Shown: positions 36,090-44,826 of the stretch, in pieces
Position numbering within the stretch: position 1 is the first letter of the stretch
Layout: every line of letters begins with the position of its first letter
Assembly (NCBI RefSeq): GCF_905163445.1
Contig: NC_053201.1
Span: forward strand, 506,001-570,000
Direction: 5' to 3'
Source of the DNA: Pararge aegeria
Taxonomy: Eukaryota; Arthropoda; Insecta; Lepidoptera; Nymphalidae
DNA: 64,000 bases
Made by a program: the position numbers and the translations under genes
The notes under the pieces: generated by a model
Database searches by the model: none
Seen by the model: only the letters and a program-made list of their open reading frames with translations
Told to the model about the DNA's origin: nothing

Positions 36090-36376
36090 ATCAGCCCATA
36101 GCCTGCCTACTACGGGGCTCGGGTCTCCTCAGCATGAGAAGGGTTTAGGCCGGAGTCCACCACGCTTGCCAAGAGTGGTGTGGTCACACGCCTTTGAGTA
36201 AATTTAAGAGAACTCTCAGGCATGCAGGCTGCAGCTTTATACAGGTTGTTTTTCTTCTAATAAAACAAATGATATTTTCATTTCATTTGAATCCAAAAAG
36301 TTAGTGTTGCGTGCCGGGAATTAAACTCGATCCCCAAAAAGAGGCCGTAGCCGCAACCACTAGACCATCACCTCAA
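36090..36376 (-). mobile_element. SINE family B, diverged full-length
   Basis: Minus strand: GAGGTGATGGTCTAGTGGTTG (A-box-like), GAGTTTAATTCCCGGCACGC (B-box), TGCAGCCTGCATGCCTGAGAG, CCACACCACTCTTGGCAAGCG and CATGCTGAGGAGACCCG. The head is present. Confidence 0.75.
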
Positions 36377-36609
36377 ACTAGATTATATACCAAAACTAAA
36401 TGTCGCCCACGATTTTGTTTGCGCATTTAAAAACCCTTTTTTTTATCACTTCTTAAAATATTACAATCAGCGTTGCGTTTCGTCATAAAACTGCAGGTTT
36501 CGCTAAAAGTGATTACCAAAATAATAAGACCGCTTAATTATATTTCAAAATATGCTAATGCTGTAGATATTTTTATAGCGCTTAAGTGAAAGAGGAAACG
36601 CGTCTGTTT

Positions 36610-36890
36610 CATTAAACGGCTATTAAGTCTTTGAAATTTAAAGTTTCTTTATTCAGAAAAATATGATCAAGATAGAGTTAGAGTTAGTCACGGTTCTCTG
36701 GGCTTGTCTCCGTACTTGGTCGGCCGGAACCTTCCGTTGTACGTAGTGTCACTGGTACGTCTCCCCGCTGGGTCACTCCAGCCAGCCGAGCTCACTCCAG
36801 AAGCTGAGCAGGCCGCCCAGGTCACCAAGTGCTTCAGGGAGTGATGCTGGGGAGCCAAGGTCCGTGAGAACTTAAGATGTGCCAAATAAA
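36610..36890 (-). mobile_element. Probable retroelement 3' end (GC-rich coding-like tail)
   Basis: On the minus strand a GC-rich open stretch encodes HHSLKHLVTWAACSASG, then SAGWSDPAGRRTSDTTYNG, RFRPTKYGDKPREP and stops (36688). About 40 bases further comes GAATAAAGAAACTTT. The abrupt composition shift and tail suggest a truncated LINE copy; the family is unclear. A genuine minus-strand terminal exon is the alternative. Confidence 0.4.
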
Positions 36891-37019
36891 TAATATTGTC
36901 TTCTTCAAACGCTATGTATAAACTCTAGTGATAACGGTTATGAACTATTGCAAGAAATTTAGAAGTTGGGCTTTCTGAAAAGTACTGTCAGCCCAGACCA
37001 CTATACCAGAGAAAATTCA

Positions 37020-37240
37020 CTTTCATTCAATTCTTAACAATTATTCATTGTAAAGTCAACAACTTCTGAGGATGCTCGCGTTTCGGAACGAAACGTGCGT
37101 AGAGGGTACATTGCCGAAGATCTGTTTGGTGTGGTCTGTGAAGTATAACGATTGAAGAAATTATAAATTACTCCATACAGATTCTCCTGCTTTTCGCGGA
37201 CTATAGCAAATTAAGCTTAATTTTCATAATATATCATGTA
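37020..37240 (-). repeat. Dispersed repeat family M
   Basis: TTATTCATTGTAAAGTCAAC, CTGAGGATGCTCGCGTTTCGG, CGTGCGTAGAGGGTACATTG and CAGATTCTCCTGCTTTTCGCGG are the reverse complement of 48337-48545 and 53353-53525. It ends with AAATTAAGCTTAATTTTCAT. Confidence 0.7.
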
Positions 37241-37384
37241 GCGCCTGCTTCTACCGAATATCTATCCAACAGAGAAAATTCAATTTCAAACTGTTTCGGT
37301 TGTTAGTTTTGATGGCTAAAGACCAAGGTCGCACAGTGCGTGCTGGCGAGTGATAATTTGCGGCTCTGAAACGTGGTCGCTTAC

Positions 37385-37590
37385 TTTGGGCCTCAAAATA
37401 AGGCTCAGAGTCACTCAGCGGGCGATGGAAAGAGCTATCCTGAGAATATCTCTACGTGATCAAATCAGAGGGTTACCGACATAGTTGAAAAAGTCGCGAA
37501 GCTAATTTGGCAATGGGCACGTAGCTCAGAGTTGACGGACGTTGGGATCCCAAGGTGCTGGAATTGGAACCCCACACCGGTAAACTTGCG
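37385..37590 (+). mobile_element. RTE-like LINE C-terminal fragment
   Basis: AAGGCTCAGAGTCACTCAGC, GGGCGATGGAAAGAGC, ACCGACATAGTTG, GCGAAGCTAATTTGGCAATGG and CCCAAGGTGCTGGAATTGG align in order with 56941-57150. It has deletions and is not coding. Confidence 0.75.
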
Positions 37591-38480
37591 TTCGAATCGA
37601 AGTACTAATAGTAGGAATCACTAAAAACTTGTAACTACGCCAGAAACGCACTTCCTGCCAAAAAAAATAACATCAATTAATCTTTACAGGGCTATTAAAC
37701 CGAACGCTGGAGTCGAACATTTAATAGATATTGTAGGAGCCATTGAAAATGAGTCGTTTTTAATACTCCTCGAGATTACGACGCGAATAAAAACAAAGTG
37801 CCGAATAACAAAGAACATAAACGGTAACGACCTCACTGAATGCAGATTGCTTCAAGGAGCTTCGCGTTCATACAAGATGAGAGATGGTGACTGTCAGTGT
37901 CGCTGTCACACAGCGACTGGCGTATAAAAAAAAACGTGTGTGTACTTATGTACGCGAGTTACAAGTTATACCTAATTCTGTGGCGTAACAAGATAAAAAT
38001 CTTTTTAAAATTTTTATCGTACGCCTTATTCTACGTTTGTAGAGAAAACGACACTAACAATAGAAAAAGGTATTTAATACATTGAAAGTTTTATTATAAT
38101 GCATTATCCAGTTACCTAATTACCGGACCACCAAGTATCACTGAACATTAAAAGTTGAGATTTTTGTACAATTGAATCGATTAAATCACCGGAATGAGCC
38201 CGTAGACTTTGACAATTGAAAGTGTACATAGTCAAACATTTTTTTGAAAAATTTTAATGTCGACTATAGCTAGCTACAGTAAGCTGGCGGACGATGTATT
38301 CTCCTCTCACTCGGTTTAGCAACTACCTTCATCTTGTCAAAATCGTTTAATCATGTAGCGCGCATTTCGTTACATCGTATAATTTCACTCCCATTATTTT
38401 TTCCTAACGCCGCTAAAGAATTATAACTTCAAAAGTTAATGATATAAATGATAGAAAAGTATAAAGATACCTGAAGGGTC
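37591..38480. other. No recognised gene
   Basis: Mixed composition, few repeats. Nothing recognised. Confidence 0.35.
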
Positions 38481-39120
38481 TAGCTCGATTCTGTCTAAAG
38501 TCAATACGGTTTGGTTCTGTGTGAGTAGACCTTTAGTGAACGTACCGGTACGCGACCGAAGCCCGAACCAAGGATCGACGCGAGCTCTAATCATGAAAAT
38601 GTATTTATGACCTAATTAAACTCCTGTCTGCCGCTCGGAGCCCGTGCGATAAGGACACCCGATACACAATAGCTAGCGAGGGAGTGGGACAGAAAACTCC
38701 CCGGCCCAGTGATTAATGAGTGTTATATGGCTGGTTAAGTACCGTGTAATTTGCAAAACGACCCTTAATTACCGTAGAACATGGCTACTACCGTTGTCTT
38801 TATCGTCCCCGACAAGATTTTATGCGAAAGAAAGAGACGCAACAACTCCCCGTTGCGACTTAAAAGGCGGTATTTAATGAGGCATTATGATGTCGGCCGT
38901 ACAGATTAGGTTCACATGGCGCGGGAATGTTGACCCGCTCTTTATATTTGGCTTTCAGGAAAACAAACATGGAGTTTAGTGGCTCGTTTCCAAATGTAAA
39001 ATGTCGCCCGCCGCTGCGCTGCGAGCACATTTTGTTTGAGTTTAGGCCAAATTATGGCTAGATAATTCTGAAATTTCCGCCAGCGACCTCATTTTAAACT
39101 TGGTACAGCAAATAATCTGA
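38481..39120. promoter_or_regulatory. HGTX: Repeat-free GC-richer block upstream of the HGTX exon
   Basis: About 0.7-1.3 kb before the terminal exon. It contains GTACCGGTACGCGACCG, GGAGCCCGTGCGATAAGG, AAACAAACATGG (forkhead-like), GGCGCGGGAATG, and TAATTA/TTTAAT homeodomain-type cores. No known repeat lies within it. It is a candidate intronic enhancer, inferred from position and composition only. Confidence 0.35.
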
Positions 39121-39775
39121 AAGTTGCGAGCTCGGATTATGTTGCGTAATGACTGCAACTTAGAACTTGACAATTACGAGTACAGCCAAGTTGATAATGT
39201 AACTTTGATGGTTAACAGAAAAATTTAGTTTACTTAGCAAATACAAAAATAATATATCTATATGTACCTAATGATGTTAAAAATAAAGATTTTTCTTAGC
39301 AGTATTGATAGGTTAATTACCTATTTGATTTTTGCTTAATGTTCTCGTAGTAAGAGAGTGTTTTTTTCTCTTGACTTTTAGCTTACCTATGTGTCAAACC
39401 CACCGTTACACACTATATTAATCCTAAATACAAATAAATCTAAACAATTTGGGAGAATCACACAATCACCAACATATCTTTCACTGCCGAAACGCTCAAA
39501 GGTTCGCTAATAAAAGAGTTTAAAAATACCATTATTTATAAAATTTATAGTCAAGTCTTTAAGTGTGTCCTGAAAACTTTGGTTGTTTCACTTACGCTGT
39601 GTTGTTAGCTGAGCGACGTTATGTTATTATAAAGAACATAAGAAACATTCTTGTTTTAAAAAAGCCAAGTGTCAAGTTTCTGATTGCAAAATCCGTTCCA
39701 CCATTACCTATAATGCAATCGAGTAACAAACATCCAACATATAAAAATGTCCGAGATATAATAAAATTTAATAAA

Positions 39776-39792
39776 CTCTCTGTCTTCTCCAG
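39776..39792 (+). other. HGTX: Splice acceptor of the HGTX last exon
   Basis: The tract CTCTCTGTCTTCTCCAG is a strong polypyrimidine-CAG acceptor directly before the homeodomain helix 3 codons. A plausible branch-site adenine lies in TTTAATAA about 20 bases upstream (39767-39774). The exon boundary and reading phase agree with the encoded VWFQNRR start. Confidence 0.88.
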
Positions 39793-39990
39793 GTATGGTT
39801 CCAAAACAGAAGAACAAAATGGCGGAAAAAGCACGCCGCAGAAATGGCGACCGCTAAACGCAAACAAGAGGAACTAGGCGAAGAATGCGATGAACAAGAA
39901 ACACACGACGCTGATGGCTGCAGCGACGAGGAGGAAGCCAAACGGCCCCGTCTAGACTTACACCTACACATGCCGCACCATCGACAGTGA
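39793..39990 (+). CDS. HGTX: HGTX / Nkx6 homeobox terminal exon (homeodomain helix 3 and acidic tail), to first in-frame TGA
   Basis: Frame 1 encodes 65 residues and a TGA at 39988-39990. It opens with VWFQNRRTKWRKK, the DNA-recognition helix of an NK-type homeodomain including the invariant W, F, N and R positions. HAAEMATAKRKQEE follows, the segment I recognise as diagnostic of the NK6 class (HGTX in flies, Nkx6 in vertebrates). The rest is an acidic tail (GEECDEQETHDADGCSDEEE), then a basic patch KRPR and a His-rich end. The family acts in the nucleus as a DNA-binding regulator of neural identity. The exon starts right after a CAG acceptor, in the phase expected for an intron between ESQVK and VWFQNRR, as in vertebrate Nkx6 genes. 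Homeodomain helices 1-2 must lie in an upstream exon that I did not find here. Codons are GC-richer than the flanks. The call rests on recalled family features, not on a search. Confidence 0.93.
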   Translation, partial: VWFQNRRTKWRKKHAAEMATAKRKQEELGEECDEQETHDADGCSDEEEAKRPRLDLHLHMPHHRQ

Positions 39991-40329
39991 TCCGATCACG
40001 GCGTGGATCCGTCTGCGCCCGATCCGATGGAGCGGACCCGACTGGACCGTTCCGATCCGTTCCAAACCGAAACAGACGGTCCCGTCTACGCGAGTGCCAA
40101 AAACAGTGACCGCTACGAAGACTTTTATTACAATTACGATTACAAAAAAGATAATTACAATAATTATAGGGAAACTAATGACACGCCATTCGACCTGTCC
40201 AACTGGCAGGTTAGGGACGAGACGGGTCGCGAAACTAAAACCAGTGAGTCAGTTGACAGTGATGACGTGAATGTGAACGAAACTGGTGATGACAATCAGC
40301 CTATTAACTTTGCGTATTACCACTTTTAA
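39991..40329 (+). CDS. HGTX: Putative 112-residue stop-codon readthrough extension of HGTX
   Basis: Directly after the TGA the same frame stays open for 112 sense codons and ends at TAA 40327-40329. The peptide has an acidic, Pro/Arg-containing first part (SDHGVDPSAPDPMERTRLDR), a Tyr/Asn/Asp-rich middle with several YN and DY pairs around residues 45-62, a stretch FDLSNWQVRDETG, an acidic Ser/Thr/Asp region and the end NFAYYHF. The first half has many codons ending in G or C (GAT CCG ATG GAG CGG ACC CGA CTG GAC CGT), unlike the surrounding AT-rich DNA, and composition becomes non-coding just after the TAA. I know no domain in it. It could be made by ribosomal readthrough, by an unseen splice form, or be the real C-terminus if the TGA is a recent CpG change from CGA or an error. 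The stop context is CAG-TGA-TCC, so it lacks the C after TGA typical of the leakiest stops. Confidence 0.6.
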   Translation, partial: SDHGVDPSAPDPMERTRLDRSDPFQTETDGPVYASAKNSDRYEDFYYNYDYKKDNYNNYRETNDTPFDLSNWQVRDETGRETKTSESVDSDDVNVNETGDDNQPINFAYYHF

Positions 40330-40436
40330 ACTTTAAACTAATCCAAATACAAAACACTATTTAAAATACATAAATCATATAAATGCGTTACTTTAAAATA
40401 CATTGGAAGCTGCCAAAAGTTTAGCCGGCTTTTCGG

Positions 40437-40442
40437 AATAAA
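40437..40442 (+). terminator. HGTX: Proximal polyadenylation signal AATAAA for HGTX
   Basis: This is the first canonical AATAAA after the second stop (108 bases on). A TTTGTTTGGTTA-like T/G-rich element follows within about 20 bases, as expected for a cleavage site near 40455. Confidence 0.5.
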
Positions 40443-41420
40443 ATTTATATTTGTTTGGTTACTTTTTAGCATGAAATCTGATCACTTTCGGATTTGGGAA
40501 AGGTCAATATAATGTTTGGAATGATAAACATCCCCGTTGATAGACTTTTGATTCAGTATACAGATTAAGAAAATAACTACAATGACAATGTTGACACTTA
40601 GATAATATCTCAAGCAGCCATGTAAAGAACCGATATATTAAAAGATATGCATAAGATTCAAAGTATTCCAATATTTTCAATTAAAAATAATAGTTGCTTC
40701 AGCGTCGTCTATCAAAAAATGAATCGAACGCTTTGTATAAAATGTAGTAAAAAATTAAGTATAGGAGTTGTAAATAAATTATGCTATGTGATACCTAAGT
40801 AATTTATTGTAAGCTGTAACTAGATTTTACAAAAAGCATTTTGTGACGTAGATACCTATGTACCTAGAGTTAAGTGATTCTGTAAATTTCGGTTTAAATA
40901 TTCTTGGTGCCAACTCTTATTAAATTAGTCGACTCAATAGATTTCTCGCTACACTTTTGGTTAATCGAAAAAGATAAGTTAGTCAACAAAAAATTAAAAG
41001 ATAATATGGATTTTTTATCAGACTAAAAAGTTTTAAATCATAGGGTGGTTCCATTTTTTTGCAAGAAATAAAATAATATTCATGTTTGTAAAAAAAAACC
41101 ATTAAATTATTTTTGAACCAAGTACAATCTTGCTTAGTATTTTAAGTTAAGAAGGGATAGGCGAAATGCACCAACGATAAAAAAGAAACAGCATTTTTGG
41201 GGTGTAGTTCAAGTAATCGATGTTACCAGTATTAAAAAAATAAAAGTAAAATCTTTATTAATAGGCAAAAAACGAGTTTTTACTTCGTGTAAGATATTAT
41301 AACTTAAAATAGCGCATCACCTATTTTCCATACTTTTTTAAATGGATACCCTTTTAATTTGTAATAACTAATAACTTTGTAAATATACTCTAAAAGTTAA
41401 GCAAAGTCTGTAAGTTTAAG

Positions 41421-41925
41421 ACGCTTTACACACGGGAACATTCTCACGAGCGGTTTAAGACCGTGCGTCAATCGAATTTCATCAATTTCTAAAGTAGTTG
41501 TCAGTTGATATCCCCCATCCGGTTTATGTAACTTTTCTAAGGTGCTGAATAAATAGCAGAATTGCAAATTTTATAGGAATAAAAGATATCTGTTCTGAAT
41601 TCCTAATTATTATAGTTTTAAAGGTTTTATTTATTTATTTAAACTCTTTATTTATACTAGTGGTGTACACACAGTTAGGAAAATAAAGGACGAATAGAGA
41701 GAAACTCAAAAAAGGTAATTTTTTTCACCATTAAAGATTAAAATTTGTCGTTAAATTATTTTAAACGGCTCTGGATCAGTATTTTAACGAAATAATAAGG
41801 CATACGAGCATTTTCAAATAAAATTAAAGATAATGCCTCGTGCGTGTAAAGAACTAAAATGGCGCGTTTCAGTTGTGATTAACCCGCTTCAACTGCGCGT
41901 GAAAATATCGCCGTGTGTAAAGACT
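41421..41925. mobile_element. Candidate DNA transposon remnant with 12-bp terminal inverted repeats
   Basis: CTTTACACACGG at 41424-41435 is mirrored by CCGTGTGTAAAG at 41911-41922. TAAG sits just outside both ends. A related CGTGCGTGTAAAG lies inside at about 41839. No transposase was recognised. It lies in the HGTX 3' UTR or just beyond. Confidence 0.4.
41635..41715 (-). mobile_element. LINE 3' tail fragment
   Basis: AAACTCTTTATTTATACTAG, CACACAGTTAGGAAAATAAAGGACGAATAGAGAG is the reverse complement of 7955-8010. It lies within the candidate element at 41421-41925. Confidence 0.6.
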
Positions 41926-42275
41926 AAGAGAACATTGCAATATGTACCATATACTGTATAATATAAGAAATACTATTGTATATAGATAATATTTAAACGA
42001 ATTTAACTATTGTAATGTAACTGTAGTGAAAACCACGCGAGAGGATTTATAGCGCGTACAGTCGGCAGCAAAACTAAATGAGGAGTATGAAAAAAGCAAT
42101 ACTTTTAATGTTTTTGTGTACTTACCCGAAGCATACTACACACATTACGAAGCATTTTTTTAATGACGTTTATTTTTTCTGCTGACGGTACGTATTCAGC
42201 ACAGCTGTAAATACTGCCATACCTAATTCTATCTGCTAATTTAATGTAAAACAGGTTAAATAAAAGTGTTAACTA

Positions 42276-42854
42276 AAACAATTTTATTTCTGTGTTTTAA
42301 TCGCAAACTATTTCGAGTCCTATTATTTCTAGTCCTAGTCCTTCTTAATAGAACCTACGAGACAGTGAGTGTTGCCATATTTATTTTATTAAATAATCAA
42401 AAAAGTATTTTCAGTTCCTCTACAAAAATATAAATTCATAATTCATTTATTTATTGCTTTCATATATAGCACACAATACTATACATATTATTGAGTAGAT
42501 GGGCATATAAACATAAAGCATGAAGATCAGGGCATTGCAATATAGTTAAAATAATTTAAAACTGTTTTTCTTTTTATTAAAGTTTTTTTTTGCGAATCAG
42601 AATAAAAAATCCAGTTAAATTTGTAATTATGTTAAATATAAGCTTAATTAAAAAAAAAAATTACAATTTTGAATTTGTCAATAATGTTATAATATAGTAA
42701 TTGGCGATGAATTAAATGTAAGCGTTTTTAATCATAAAATGTCAGAGCGTTATAGCCTTTGCTTTCATTTTAGTGTTTAAATTACAGAGTTATAGAAAAG
42801 ATCGCGACAAACGAAAACTTTAAAAAAAGAATTGGAATTTAAAAGAGTTTTACT
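42276..42854. other. No recognised gene
   Basis: Very AT-rich, with homopolymer A and T runs. Confidence 0.35.
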
Positions 42855-42935
42855 AAAGGTGGTAGAGTCACTACGAAGAGACAGACTTGACGTTTCAAAA
42901 GTGGGTAGGCCTATTAGAAATGAATTAATTTCCAT
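42855..42935 (+). mobile_element. LINE family K 3' end fragment
   Basis: GTGGTAGAGTCACTACGAAG, ACAGACTTGACGTTTCAAAAGTG, GTAGGCCTATTAGAAATGAATTAATT matches the last 70 bases of the 57583-58200 copy. Confidence 0.7.
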
Positions 42936-42954
42936 TTTTACTTTAAACACTGTC

Positions 42955-43055
42955 CGACTGTTTATAGTTTATATGTGTATTCTATTTATCTGTCAATACT
43001 CTCTATCTATACTACTTATTTATCTATACTCTATACTATCTATACTCTAATGAGA
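42955..43055. repeat. Degenerate CTAT-type tandem repeat
   Basis: ACTCTCTATCTATACTAC, TATCTATACTCTATACTATC. The open frames here are repeat artefacts. Confidence 0.7.
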
Positions 43056-43185
43056 GTAGGCAATGGCGTACACATCATACATGCACAAAAGCTCAATATG
43101 CGAACGATTTTTCCATTTTATGGCACCTTCCATCTTCATGCATACCCTGCTCAAAAACCCTGTGCACTGTTTACTAATAGATGCA
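43055..43185. mobile_element. Possible hAT-like MITE fragment, second type
   Basis: GGCAATGGCGTACACATCATACATGCACAAAAGC shares its first 35 bases in spaced form with 51397-51430 (CAGTGGCGTGCCCTTCATACATGCACAAAAGC). TGCATACCCTGCTC lies near the other side. Broken copy. Confidence 0.4.
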
Positions 43186-43274
43186 CAAATTGCTAGCAAT
43201 TTCACTGTCCGAGTAGTTCTTCATCATCAGATCTTCGTAATATTTAAATAGAACAAACAAAGTTGTTATTTACT

Positions 43275-43275
<1 letters not shown>

Positions 43276-43305
<30 letters not shown>

Positions 43306-43715
43306 CATCAACCGACATACGTCCACTGCTGGACATAGGTCTTTTGTAGGGAGTTCCAAATTCCACGGTTCTGTGCTGCTTGGAACCAGCGGCTACCTGC
43401 GACGCGCCTAATGTCGTCTGCCCACCTAGTTGGGGATCGACCGACGCTGTGCTTACCAGTTCGGGGCTGCCATTCCAGCACCTTGGGACCCCAACGTCGT
43501 TCCTTTCTCCGAACTATGTGCCCGGCCCATTGTCACTTCAGCTTCGCGACTCGTTGAGCTATGTCGGTAACTCTGGTTCTTCTACGGATCTCCACATTTC
43601 TGATTTTATCACGTAGAGATACTCCGAGCAGAGCTCTCTCCATCGCCCGCTGAGTGACTCTGAGCCTTCTTATGAGGCCCATCGTTAGCCACCATGTATC
43701 GGAGCCATAGGTTCA
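43276..43715 (-). mobile_element. RTE-like LINE 3' end with (ATC)n tail
   Basis: The (ATC)n run 43276-43305 is the tail. The minus strand then encodes, with breaks, the end of a reverse transcriptase: KLK-Q, GHI/GT-GRR-G, VLEW, ...RCVYQC-like mirror frame. Key DNA words are CTACTGCTGGACATAGG mirrored, CAGCACCTTGGGACCCC and TTCGCGACTCGTTGAGC. Same family as 56914-57306. Confidence 0.85.
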
Positions 43716-43734
43716 TAAATATATGCTTACATAA

Positions 43735-43890
43735 TTGTAAGGGGATGGTGATAACTACGTTCGCCAACTCGAACCTAAAGCTAGGAGGGTTCCAAACACG
43801 TCCTGATCTAAGAAGAGCCCACAAAAAACTAAGCCGGGTAATTTTTTTGCTATCACCATCTCATAGTAGATTAATATTAAGCTTTGAAGT
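43735..43890 (-). mobile_element. Jockey-like LINE 3' UTR, reverse orientation
   Basis: GGTGATAACTACGTTCGCC, AGCTAGGAGGGTTCC, CTTAGTTTTTTGTGGGC mirrored, and TTTTGCTATCACCATCTC correspond to the minus strand of 25990-26110. Confidence 0.75.
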
Positions 43891-43967
43891 TTAATTTTTC
43901 AACTGTCTTGCTGTTTTACTGGTCATTTGGGGTTTCAATACCAGACCTAACAATCTTGTTTTACGAC

Positions 43968-44255
43968 CTCCTGGCGTAACGGTGAGCGTTGTGAATTTAA
44001 GTAGGAAGCCCCGGGTTCGATTCCCGACAGGGGCAATTTGGGAATTAGGAGGCGGCTTTGGCCGTGGTTAGTTAACACCCTACCGACAAGGACGGGCCGC
44101 TAAACGATTTAGTGTTCCTGTGCGATGTCGTGCAGAAACCGATTAGGGGGTATGACATACTCCATAACAGGTTAGCCCGCTATTACTTACACTGCATCAT
44201 CACTTACCATCTTGTGAGATTGCAGTCAAGGGCTAAAATATAGTGAAATAAAATA
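43968..44255 (+). mobile_element. SINE family C
   Basis: CTCCTGGCGTAACGGTGAGC head, B-box GGGTTCGATTCCCGACAGGG, GGCCGCTAAACGATTTAGTG, GCGATGTCGTGCAG, CTTGTGAGATTGCAGTCAAGG tail. Confidence 0.85.
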
Positions 44256-44365
44256 AAAAAGCACTTTTGAAACGTCACGAGTCTGTTTGTTTGTAGTGAC
44301 TTTACCATCGGTTCGCAGGGCAGACTCTACCGAGACGAAATCGGCCAGAAACTCAGCAGTTGCTA
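44256..44365 (-). mobile_element. LINE family K 3' UTR fragment
   Basis: GCACTTTTGAAACGTCACGAG, GTAGTGACTTTACCATCGGTTC, AGAAACTCAGCAGTTGC. It abuts the SINE C tail. Confidence 0.7.
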
Positions 44366-44439
44366 TAAAACTACGTTCAAACAAAGGTGACCTGTCATCA
44401 GCAAAGCTTTAAATAAATAGGTTCATTTCTACCCGTAGC

Positions 44440-44660
44440 TATATAAGCCTTACTTCCCCAATCCCAGTTCGGCAAGAAATCACATTCCGCCGAATTGCCT
44501 TACACACTTGCCCCCAGTTTAAAATGGAGTCATAAATAAAACGTAGACGCCTTATCGCGCCGACGGAGCCGCAACAAATGAAAGAATACCTACCCCCTAC
44601 GAGGGGGTGGCGCGCGGACGAATGATCAAAACGAACTAGGCATTCACCATAATTCGTTTA
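44440..44660. promoter_or_regulatory. GC-richer unique block, candidate regulatory element
   Basis: CGCCTTATCGCGCCGACGGAGCC and TACCCCCTACGAGGGGGTGGCGCGCGG (a CCCCCT-AGGGGG hairpin) lie among repeats but belong to none of the families. Function unknown. Confidence 0.25.
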
Positions 44661-44826
44661 CCGGCTTAACAAACAGTTGGTATACTGCTCACCTACACAC
44701 TACTTTAGAGAAAGTTACATAATTTTTTCATATTCAAAATAACTTAAGTACCTACGCCTAGTTTATGAGCAGTTTTGAAGAGTGAAATCTGCTTTTTTGT
44801 AGTGACTTAAACACAGTCATGCTGCA

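Larger units (their letters stand above)
1..39792 (+). other. HGTX: Probable long HGTX intron (3' part), repeat-rich
   Basis: This sequence lies upstream of the HGTX terminal exon on the same strand. I looked for the preceding homeodomain exon (a TFSGQQIFALE-like or GMTESQVK-like peptide followed by a GT donor) and did not find it, and I recognise no other host exon. The inference is one long intron whose 5' end lies outside the window. An unrecognised gene nested inside cannot be ruled out. Confidence 0.6.
40330..42275 (+). other. HGTX: HGTX 3' UTR and downstream, repeat-poor
   Basis: Sequence turns AT-rich immediately after the second stop. Candidate polyadenylation signals occur at 40437-40442 and further on (for example AATAAA in GTAAATAAATTATG near 40771 and AATAAAAG near 42258, the latter followed by a T/G-rich stretch). 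The only repeat-like parts are a possible inverted-repeat transposon (41421-41925) and a LINE tail fragment near 41640. The true UTR end cannot be set from sequence alone. Confidence 0.45.

Noticed and set aside
1..39792. Search for the upstream HGTX homeodomain exon
   Set aside because: No TFSGQQIFALE-like or TESQVK-like peptide was recognised. I cannot exclude missing a diverged exon by eye.
39563..39877. 104-codon open frame across the HGTX acceptor
   Set aside because: It runs through the polypyrimidine tract and reads the exon in a different frame from the homeodomain. The real frame starts at 39793.
39619..39971. Minus-strand open frames over the HGTX exon
   Set aside because: They are antisense shadows of the plus-strand coding sequence and have no recognisable motif.
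39988..39990. TGA as a selenocysteine codon
   Set aside because: As far as I know, Lepidoptera examined have lost selenoproteins, and a homeobox tail is an unlikely place. I see no reason to invoke a SECIS element.
43276..43305. Short (ATC)n array as a CRISPR-like or satellite repeat
   Set aside because: It is the simple-repeat tail of an RTE-like LINE.
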